A stretch of 9,283 nt of DNA, from NCBI GenBank assembly GCA_905236295.1, contig CAJOQF010000044.1:1-9283 (forward strand), written 5' to 3'. This DNA is from an uncultured Eubacterium sp. (lineage in GTDB: Bacteria; Bacillota; Clostridia; Lachnospirales; Lachnospiraceae). The notes under the pieces were generated by a model. It was not told the origin of the DNA. It was given only the letters and a program-made list of their open reading frames with translations, and searched no databases. Positions 1 to 6,863 of this stretch are shown piece after piece. The position numbers were made by a program, and so were the translations under genes. How positions within the stretch are numbered: position 1 is the stretch's first letter; every line of letters starts with the position of its first letter.

Positions 1-279
1 GACAGGGATATTGTTATGAGACTAGGAGGAGATGAGTTTGCACTGTATCTTTCGGGCGTAAATGATGAGGTGGTCGCCAGAAAAGCTCTTGACCGATTTG
101 TGGATGATCTGGCTTCGGTAAGGCTTAAGAGTGTGAATGAGGAAGTGATCACTGTAAGTATCGGGGCAACATTTTTTGTCAAGGGTCTGGGACAGACTTT
201 TGATAATCTATATAAGCGCGCGGATGAAGGTATGTACGAGAGCAAAAAGTCTGAGGGATTTACGATAACGTTCAAGTAG
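1..279 (+). CDS. GGDEF-domain protein, C-terminal fragment (5' end outside window)
   Basis: This is the last 92 codons of a probable diguanylate cyclase, the enzyme class that condenses two GTP into the second messenger c-di-GMP. The reading frame is open from base 1, so the gene starts upstream; the ATG at 16 lies inside the conserved domain and is not the start. The active-site signature RLGGDEF is at nt 19-39, followed by the family's SIGAT strand and the YKRADEGMYESKK helix near the C terminus. Aligned without gaps to the end of the next gene, 51 of 92 residues are identical, so the two are tandem paralogues. The stop is 28 bases before the next start and I see no terminator between them, so they are probably co-transcribed. 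Sensory domains, if any, are not visible. The family call is firm; the activity is inferred from the intact GGDEF motif. Confidence 0.9.
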   Translation, partial: DRDIVMRLGGDEFALYLSGVNDEVVARKALDRFVDDLASVRLKSVNEEVITVSIGATFFVKGLGQTFDNLYKRADEGMYESKKSEGFTITFK

Positions 280-307
280 TACGTTTTAGGAATATCGGGA
301 GAAATAT

Positions 308-2440
308 ATGAGATTTTTTAAAGATGGATCAAAGCAAATTTCATCGCTGATACTTGTTTTTGTAAGTATTATAATGTTGACTGTTCCAGCGACGGTATTT
401 GCCTCTGATGCGAATAAAAAAACTGATATTTCCGACAGAGTATTGGGTGTGGGCGACACGATAAAAGTCGGTATGATGTATGAGGAAGGCATAGGTACAG
501 ATTCCGAGGATTACTATGACTCCTGGGAATACAAGTATCTGCAAAAACTCGCTTCAATAGGTGGATGGTCATACGAGTATGTTTTCGACACCTATCCCAA
601 TTTGTATAAAATGCTCCTTGATGGGGAGCTGGATATGATGGGAAATGTTCTCTACTCGCGTGAGACCCTCGAAAATATGGCGTATGTGGAACTCCCTGAA
701 GGGACGGAGACCTTCTATATTTATATCAAAGACGACGGGAAGAACATGGCGGGAGATCTCAGCATCTTAAAAGGCAAGAAGATCGGGCTTATCAATGATC
801 CCGCACAGATTCGCATGGCAAACAGTTTTATTGAGAATAGAAATGCCGAATGTGAATTTGTACCGATAGACGGCTTTTCGGAGCTTAGGAGACAGCTCGA
901 TGAGGGAGAGGTTTTCGGTGCAGTCTATGCCGACCTGCCCGAAGGTGGAGAAAACAGATATATCCCGATCGCAACGATCGGAGTCGCCCCGTTTTATTTT
1001 GTAGTAGAAAAAAACAATAAAAAACTGCTGGATTCTTTGAACACTTCAATGAGTATGCTTATCAGTCAGGAGCCTTACTATTATGAAATGCTCTACACTG
1101 AGGAGAAAAAGGATGCAAAAAAGTCGACGCCCCTTTCGTTTGTCGAGTCAGAGTGGCTGTCGGAACATAACAACACCGTAAATGTAGGCTATATAAAGCA
1201 TATGCTTCCCTATTCGGATGAGGGCTCAGACGGAAAACCTGTAGGCGTGATCCGGAATCTTTTAGACAGCCTTACAAGGGAGTATGGGATTAAGTTCAAC
1301 TGTACTGCATATGACAATATTTCCGATGCGACAAAAGACAACGCAAACGGAACCGTCGATATGATATTCCCGATGTATACGGATTACAAGCTGTTGGATG
1401 GATTGGGTATAGTTCCTACGGATTCGCTTACAACTACCACCATAAATGCTGTTTATTATGAAACTGCTATTGAAGATATAGGAAAGGTCATAGCGGTCTG
1501 TGTTTCCGACTCAATACAGGACGGCTATGTTAAACTTGCATATCCGGATGCAAAATACATAGAGTATTCTACTATAGAAGAGTGCATAAATGCAGTTTTG
1601 GAGAAAAAGGCAGACAGCACGTTTTTTGAGAGCTCAAAGATAAATGAGATCAAGGGGTACAAGGCGACAGAGAAGCTTCAACTCCTTGCGGATCTTGATA
1701 CGGTGGGGATCTGCTGTCATGTTTCAATAGAAAACAGAGCACTTGTCTCTATTATTAATAAGGGGATTTCACGTTCCTCGGAATCTATAAATGGCTTTAC
1801 GATGGCGGAGTCCATTACGGAAAACAAGAGCATCACAATGACCAACTTTATGAGAGAGTACTGGTGGATCGTTCTTGTGATGATCATTGTAGTTATCTCA
1901 CTCATAGTGTGGGTCTTCATTTCAAGAAAGTCCAGAAGAAAATTCCAGCTTATGTCCGAGACAGATGCCCTCACCGGTTTGAGAAACCGGGGAAGCGGTG
2001 AGATGATGATAAGCAGGCTTATAAAAAACGGACAGGAAGGTATGTTTTGCATAATGGATGCAGACAACTTCAAGGCATACAATGATATTTACGGGCATGA
2101 CATCGGAGATCTGGTCATCAAGACCATAGCCGAGTGCATGGCGAAGTCGTTCAGAGGCGGAGACAGAGACATAATAATCCGATTGGGAGGAGATGAGTTC
2201 GCCGTATATATTAAGGGAGTGACTAACGAAAAGGACGGCCACAGGATACTCGAGAGATTTGTGGATATCATATCAAATTACGGTTTGGAGGAGATTGACT
2301 ATACCACGATCAACATGAGTATCGGAGCAACCTTTTACATAAACGGATCGGTTGACACATTCGACAAACTATACAAAAGAGCTGATGAAGCTATGTATGA
2401 GAGCAAAAAGCATGATGGCTTCTGGATCACAATAAAATAA
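308..2440 (+). CDS. Membrane sensor diguanylate cyclase with two solute-binding-type domains and GGDEF
   Basis: This 710-residue protein probably senses an extracellular ligand and makes c-di-GMP inside the cell. Residues about 10-32 are a hydrophobic signal segment ending in an Ala-rich cleavage-like site. Two regions, about 50-267 and 290-505, look like type-3 periplasmic solute-binding domains; each opens with a VGM/VGY strand, and the second has the GKPVGVIRNLLDSL pattern. A membrane helix spans about 519-538 and is followed by basic residues. The GGDEF domain covers about 550-710: DALTGLRNR (553-561), the metal and substrate segment DADNFKAYNDIYGHDIGD (584-601) and GGDEF (627-631). The usual inhibitory RxxD five residues before GGDEF reads GDRD, so product inhibition by the standard I-site is doubtful. 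GGGAG at 297-301 lies 6 bases before the ATG. The ligand is unknown. A palindrome pair and a terminator follow the gene. Confidence 0.9.
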   Translation: MRFFKDGSKQISSLILVFVSIIMLTVPATVFASDANKKTDISDRVLGVGDTIKVGMMYEEGIGTDSEDYYDSWEYKYLQKLASIGGWSYEYVFDTYPNLYKMLLDGELDMMGNVLYSRETLENMAYVELPEGTETFYIYIKDDGKNMAGDLSILKGKKIGLINDPAQIRMANSFIENRNAECEFVPIDGFSELRRQLDEGEVFGAVYADLPEGGENRYIPIATIGVAPFYFVVEKNNKKLLDSLNTSMSMLISQEPYYYEMLYTEEKKDAKKSTPLSFVESEWLSEHNNTVNVGYIKHMLPYSDEGSDGKPVGVIRNLLDSLTREYGIKFNCTAYDNISDATKDNANGTVDMIFPMYTDYKLLDGLGIVPTDSLTTTTINAVYYETAIEDIGKVIAVCVSDSIQDGYVKLAYPDAKYIEYSTIEECINAVLEKKADSTFFESSKINEIKGYKATEKLQLLADLDTVGICCHVSIENRALVSIINKGISRSSESINGFTMAESITENKSITMTNFMREYWWIVLVMIIVVISLIVWVFISRKSRRKFQLMSETDALTGLRNRGSGEMMISRLIKNGQEGMFCIMDADNFKAYNDIYGHDIGDLVIKTIAECMAKSFRGGDRDIIIRLGGDEFAVYIKGVTNEKDGHRILERFVDIISNYGLEEIDYTTINMSIGATFYINGSVDTFDKLYKRADEAMYESKKHDGFWITIK

Positions 2441-2443
2441 ACT

Positions 2444-2510
2444 GGTCACTATGCTTGTCGAAGTGAAAAGAGAGAAAGAACATCCGGTCACTGGGCTTGT
2501 CGAAGTGACT
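2444..2510. repeat. Pair of short GTCGAAG-core palindromes
   Basis: Two near-identical copies lie 42 bases apart (start to start). Copy 1 (2444-2466) and copy 2 (2486-2508) share GGTCACT, two variable bases and GCTTGTCGAAGTGA. Each is an imperfect hairpin: copy 2 pairs GTCACT (2487-2492) with AGTGAC (2504-2509), and copy 1 pairs TCACT with AGTGA. No T-run follows either copy, so they are not obvious terminators themselves. They look like REP-type dispersed palindromes, and similar cores appear inside grpE. Repetition elsewhere in the genome cannot be seen from this window. Confidence 0.7.
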
Positions 2511-2516
2511 TTATCT

Positions 2517-2578
2517 GAAAGGGGAGGATTCCTTGCAAGACGCAAAGAACCCTCTCTTTTCTTAAACTTTTTTATTTT
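2517..2578 (+). terminator. Intrinsic terminator of the GGDEF gene pair
   Basis: A 20-position stem pairs 2517-2536 with 2542-2561 around a 5-base loop (AAGAC). There are only two mismatches and two G-U pairs, and the upper part is rich in G-C. A T-rich tail (2562-2578) containing a run of six T follows. This is a textbook Rho-independent terminator. It separates the GGDEF genes from the heat-shock operon, which has its own promoter just downstream. Confidence 0.9.
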
Positions 2579-2582
2579 GATG

Positions 2583-2611
2583 TTGACAAAGATAAACGGT
2601 CGTGCTATCTT
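2583..2611 (+). promoter_or_regulatory. Sigma-A-type promoter of the hrcA operon
   Basis: A perfect -35 hexamer TTGACA (2583-2588) is followed by a 17-base spacer and TATCTT (2606-2611). TG one base upstream of the -10 (2603-2604) makes it an extended -10 promoter. The expected transcription start is near 2618, so the CIRCE operator begins within about ten bases downstream, the usual arrangement for HrcA-controlled housekeeping promoters. The spacing and hexamers are seen directly; the start site is inferred. Confidence 0.85.
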
Positions 2612-2624
2612 ATGTATGTAGATA

Positions 2625-2651
2625 TTAGCACTCTGACGAGTTGAGTGCTAA
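2625..2651. promoter_or_regulatory. CIRCE operator (HrcA binding site)
   Basis: A perfect inverted repeat, TTAGCACTC (2625-2633) and GAGTGCTAA (2643-2651), is separated by exactly nine bases. This matches the CIRCE consensus at every arm position. It lies between the promoter and the hrcA start, so bound HrcA would block transcription of the chaperone operon, including hrcA itself (autoregulation). No second CIRCE was seen before dnaK or dnaJ. Confidence 0.97.
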
Positions 2652-2693
2652 CAGAGAAGGATGCGGGGGCGTTTTTGAAACAGGGGTGAGTGA

Positions 2694-3719
2694 GTGGATA
2701 ATTTAGACGAAAGAAAAGTAAAAATATTAAACACAATAATCAGAAATTACCTCGAAACCGGAGAGCCGGTAGGATCGAGGACAATATCGAAATGCGAGGA
2801 TATCTCATTGAGCTCCGCAACTATCAGAAACGAGATGTCGGATCTCGAGGAGATGGGATACATCATTCAGCCGCACACATCGGCAGGACGTATTCCTTCC
2901 GATAAGGGATACAGATTCTACGTCGACCAGCTTATGCAGGAAAAGGACAAGGAAATTCAGGAAATGAAGGAACTTGTCATTGAGCAGACTGAAAAGACTG
3001 ATCAGGTACTAAAGACAGTTGCAAAGCTTCTTGCAAACAATACGAATTACACCTCGCTTATCACTGCGCCGGCAAGACGCAAAAACAGCGTAAAGTTTAT
3101 TCAGCTTTCCATGGTCGAGGAAGACCAGCTTCTTGCGGTTGTAGTTTTGGATGGAAATATTGTAAGAAACAAGATGATAGATATAGAAGAGCCGCTTGAC
3201 AATGAACAGATGTTAAAGCTCAATATGCTTTTAAACACTTCATTGAACGGGCTGTCACCTGAGGAGATCAATCTAAATGTCATTGCTCAGATAAAGGCGA
3301 AGGCGAGGATTCATTCCGAGGTCATAAACAGTGTGCTCGACGCTGTTTCCGAGACGATAAACGAGGACAGGGATTTGGAGATCTACACCAGCGGAGCGAC
3401 AAACATATTCAAGTATCCCGAGCTTTCGGATTCGTCAAAGGCAGCAGAACTCCTCACTACTATAGAGGAAAAGCACGAACTTGAGGCTTTGATATCCGCC
3501 GGTGATGAGGACATGGGCATAAAGGTCTATATCGGTGATGAATCGCCGATCGAGAATATGAAGGATTGCTCTATAGTCACTGCGACCTACAAGATAGGCG
3601 AGGATATGACCGGTACGGTGGGCATCATCGGACCGAAGCGCATGGATTACGAAAATGTCGTAGACAACCTGAAACAGCTTAAGACAAGAATGAAAGATAT
3701 ATTTGACAAGGACGGATAA
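2694..3719 (+). CDS. hrcA: Heat-inducible transcription repressor HrcA
   Basis: HrcA binds CIRCE as a dimer and represses class I heat-shock genes; its folding depends on GroEL, so it loses activity when chaperones are busy. The protein is 341 residues, the usual family length. It opens with LDERKVKIL and a winged-helix DNA-binding domain to about residue 75, containing the recognition segment SSATIRNEMSDLEEMGYI (40-57) and the wing HTSAGRIPSDKGYRFYVD (61-78). The C-terminal motif GTVGIIGPKRMDYENVV (307-323) is characteristic. The start is GTG at 2694: an in-frame stop lies immediately before it (2691-2693), GGGGTGAG (2683-2690) is a close Shine-Dalgarno, and the family start aligns there. 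It is the first gene of the operon, and grpE begins 14 bases after its stop. Confidence 0.97.
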   Translation: MDNLDERKVKILNTIIRNYLETGEPVGSRTISKCEDISLSSATIRNEMSDLEEMGYIIQPHTSAGRIPSDKGYRFYVDQLMQEKDKEIQEMKELVIEQTEKTDQVLKTVAKLLANNTNYTSLITAPARRKNSVKFIQLSMVEEDQLLAVVVLDGNIVRNKMIDIEEPLDNEQMLKLNMLLNTSLNGLSPEEINLNVIAQIKAKARIHSEVINSVLDAVSETINEDRDLEIYTSGATNIFKYPELSDSSKAAELLTTIEEKHELEALISAGDEDMGIKVYIGDESPIENMKDCSIVTATYKIGEDMTGTVGIIGPKRMDYENVVDNLKQLKTRMKDIFDKDG

Positions 3720-3733
3720 ATACGGAGGTAGAA

Positions 3734-4456
3734 ATGGCAAAAGAAAAGTTGGAAGAGAATTTTGAAACTGAAAATAAAGCAGATGCTGAGGTGAATGCGG
3801 ACGCAGAGCAGAATGCGGACGCTGAGCAGAACATGGACGCTGAGCAGAACATGGACGCTGAGCCTGTCGAAGCCTCAACTGATTCGGAAGATGCGGACGC
3901 TGAGGCTGCCGAAGTGTCAGAAGAGGAGGCAACACAGGACGCTGGGTCTGTTGAAGCATCAGAAGAGTCAGATGATGACTCGGATAAAAAATCTTCAAAG
4001 AAGACAAAGAAGAAGAAATCAAAAGAGCAGGAAAAAATAGAAGAACTCGAAGACAGGGTAAAACGCCAGATGGCAGAGTTCGAAAATTTCCGCAAGAGAA
4101 CCGAGAAGGAGAAAACCCAGAAGTTTGATATGGGGGTGGCAAGTGCCGTAGAAAAGATTCTTCCGGTTGTAGATAACTTTGAGCGTGGACTTGCAGCCTT
4201 GAGCGAGGAGGAGAAGAAAGATCCTTTCGCCGAGGGCATGGAAAAGATCTACAAACAGCTTATCGATACTCTCACAGAGATCGGAGTTGAGCCGATAGAG
4301 GCACAGGGAGCTGAGTTTGATCCTGAACTACACAACGCTGTTATGCACATAGAGGATGATTCACTGGGCGAGAACGTTGTGGCGCAGGAGCTTCAAAAAG
4401 GATACAGGTATCACGACACTGTAATAAGACATTCGATGGTACAGGTAGCTAACTAG
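3734..4456 (+). CDS. grpE: GrpE nucleotide exchange factor with long acidic repeat extension
   Basis: GrpE releases ADP from DnaK and so resets the chaperone cycle; it acts as a cytoplasmic dimer. GGAGGT (3724-3729) sits 4 bases before the ATG. The conserved part starts near residue 95: a long coiled-coil helix (about 98-150, including RQMAEFENFRKRTEKEK at 111-127), then the C-terminal beta domain with the GrpE signature from FDPELHNAV (195-203) to GYRYHDTVIRHSMVQV (223-238). At 240 residues it is longer than E. coli GrpE (197). The excess is an N-terminal tail of about 80 residues, rich in Asp, Glu and Ala, that ends in a Lys/Ser stretch (85-98). The tail is encoded by short DNA repeats, listed separately, and is probably disordered. 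The core identity is certain; any role for the tail is unknown. Confidence 0.97.
   Translation: MAKEKLEENFETENKADAEVNADAEQNADAEQNMDAEQNMDAEPVEASTDSEDADAEAAEVSEEEATQDAGSVEASEESDDDSDKKSSKKTKKKKSKEQEKIEELEDRVKRQMAEFENFRKRTEKEKTQKFDMGVASAVEKILPVVDNFERGLAALSEEEKKDPFAEGMEKIYKQLIDTLTEIGVEPIEAQGAEFDPELHNAVMHIEDDSLGENVVAQELQKGYRYHDTVIRHSMVQVAN
3794..3865 (+). repeat. Four 18-bp tandem repeats inside grpE
   Basis: Units at 3794-3811, 3812-3829, 3830-3847 and 3848-3865 encode NADAEQ, NADAEQ, NMDAEQ and NMDAEP. The DNA units differ at only a few bases (core GGACGCTGAGCAG). A degenerate fifth unit, KADAEV, precedes them. The length is a multiple of three, so gain or loss of units by replication slippage keeps the frame and would change only the length of the acidic tail. 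Confidence 0.9.
3854..3961 (+). repeat. Three in-frame 24-bp repeats resembling the upstream palindrome
   Basis: Copies at 3854-3877, 3896-3919 and 3938-3961 encode DAEPVEAS, DAEAAEVS and DAGSVEAS. They start exactly 42 bases apart. The core of the first, GCTGAGCCTGTCGAAG, resembles ACTGGGCTTGTCGAAG of the palindrome at 2486-2508, and the other two are decayed versions. The first copy overlaps the last 18-bp tandem unit. That these derive from an inserted palindrome is inference. Confidence 0.65.
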
Positions 4457-4464
4457 TTAAACGG

Positions 4465-4487
4465 GACTCTCGCCTTGGCGAGTAGTC
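4465..4487 (+). promoter_or_regulatory. Intercistronic hairpin between grpE and dnaK
   Basis: CTCGCC (4469-4474) pairs perfectly with GGCGAG (4477-4482), which in RNA would probably fold as five pairs closed by a CTTG tetraloop. GACT (4465-4468) and AGTC (4484-4487) extend the stem past one bulged T. No T-run follows, so it is unlikely to be a full terminator. It could stabilise or mark the 5' end of a processed dnaK message, allowing more DnaK than HrcA to be made from one operon. This function is inferred. Confidence 0.6.
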
Positions 4488-4511
4488 ATATTATAGAAGA
4501 CCAACAATTGA

Positions 4512-6422
<1,911 letters not shown>

Positions 6423-6449
6423 TTTGACAATATAGTTAATAAATAATAC

Positions 6450-6723
6450 GGATACTGCTAGATGTTCAGCTTTAAGGATTAGGGTTTGATGTTTACGAAA
6501 TACTCGGGTGGCGGTACCATGCGACATGTATCGTGCAAACTCGAACTCGCGGTACCCTGCGACAAGATTCTGTCCGCAAAAAGCCTAGATGCTTTGTTGC
6601 GGATCAGAACTGTCGCAATCCACGAGTTCTCGGATTGCATGGAAACATATAGATGTTGCAATCCACCACCCTCGGAGTACGTTTTGATCACTACTGTTTT
6701 ATAAGCGGATAATTGCAGTATCC
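6450..6723. repeat. Outer inverted repeat enclosing the dnaK-dnaJ hairpin element
   Basis: GGATACTGC (6450-6458) is perfectly complementary to GCAGTATCC (6715-6723), bracketing the large hairpin. The right arm overlaps a second partner: TTAAGGAT (6472-6479) is complementary to ATCCTTAA (6720-6727), so only one of the two long-range stems can form fully. As DNA this could be a terminal inverted repeat; as RNA it could be a closing stem with an alternative state. The pairing is seen directly; the role is not known. Confidence 0.5.
6487..6690 (+). ncRNA. Candidate structured RNA or palindromic element: one giant hairpin with a duplicated internal-loop module
   Basis: The strand is assumed from the neighbours; the palindrome could act on either. 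By eye nearly the whole stretch folds into one arm. From outside in: TGAT/ATCA (6487-6490/6687-6690), ACG/CGT, TACTC/GAGTA (6501-6505/6675-6679), GGGTGG/CCACCC (6506-6511/6666-6671), GG/CC, TGCGACAT/ATGTTGCA (6520-6527/6653-6660), CGTGCAA/TTGCATG (6532-6538/6635-6641), GAACTCG/CGAGTTC (6543-6549/6623-6629), GG/CC, TGCGACA/TGTCGCA (6558-6564/6611-6617), TTCTG/CAGAA, TCCGCAA/TTGCGGA, and AAAGC/GCTTT around the loop CTAGAT (6585-6590). The sequence GCGGTACC(A/C)TGCGACA occurs twice on the left arm (6511-6526, 6549-6564) and TGT(C/T)GCAATCCAC twice on the right (6611-6623, 6654-6666), making two copies of the same asymmetric internal loop. I recognise no known RNA class. Short open frames cross it on both strands but look like by-products. 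Confidence 0.6.
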
Positions 6724-6742
6724 TTAAGTTTTATAATAATAG
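6713..6742 (+). promoter_or_regulatory. Weak candidate promoter for dnaJ
   Basis: A perfect TATAAT lies at 6732-6737 in an AT-rich stretch, overlapping TAATAA (6734-6739) and TAATAG (6737-6742). The only -35-like hexamer is TTGCAG (6713-6718), which gives a spacing of 15 to TAATAA or 18 to TAATAG, but only 13 to the perfect hexamer. If used, it would give dnaJ a leader of about 115 bases free of HrcA control. This rests on hexamer matches alone. Confidence 0.3.
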
Positions 6743-6753
6743 TTTTTGTAAAT

Positions 6754-6795
6754 TGCGCCTATTTTATAGGTGCGCATCATTTGCTAAGAGCAAAT
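6754..6795 (+). promoter_or_regulatory. Two adjacent hairpins in the dnaJ leader
   Basis: Hairpin 1 pairs TGCG and CCTAT (6754-6762) with ATAGG and CGCA (6766-6776) around a TTT loop, with a two-base bulge. Hairpin 2 is a perfect 7-bp stem, ATTTGCT (6779-6785) with AGCAAAT (6789-6795), loop AAG. The following ACACTCTGTTTTGC is only partly T-rich, so they are poor terminators. They may be leader structures or a weak attenuator. They do not pair with the dnaJ ribosome site (GAGGT, 6851-6855). Confidence 0.45.
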
Positions 6796-6863
6796 ACACT
6801 CTGTTTTGCAAAAGGTCTAAAGCGGTAGTGTAGTTGGTAAATTTAATTTAGAGGTATGAAAAG

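Noticed and set aside
3435..4239. Long minus-strand open frames over hrcA and grpE (3435-4142, 3679-4239)
   Set aside because: They are antisense shadows of hrcA and grpE with Ser/Pro-rich low-complexity translations caused by the repeats.
6424..6456. TTGACA at 6424-6429 right after the dnaK stop, as a promoter for the structured RNA
   Set aside because: The -35 is perfect, but no acceptable -10 lies at 16-18 bases. TAATAC is at 14 and GATACT at 21, so I do not call a promoter.
6487..6690. 6S RNA
   Set aside because: The length and single-arm shape fit, but the fold lacks the large central open-promoter-like bubble. Instead it has small repeated 5x2 internal loops.
6486..6704. Open frame of 72 codons on the + strand between dnaK and dnaJ (and a 70-codon frame on the - strand, 6479-6691)
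   Set aside because: Both run across the giant hairpin. Their composition follows the repeated stem sequence, neither has a convincing ribosome site, and I recognise no protein family in either. They are better explained as by-products of a palindrome.
6829..6860. tRNA-like 5' half (GCGGTAGTGTAGTTGGTAA) just before dnaJ
   Set aside because: It resembles an acceptor strand plus D-arm, but there is no anticodon arm, no T-arm motif and no matching acceptor strand before dnaJ begins. Probably chance.
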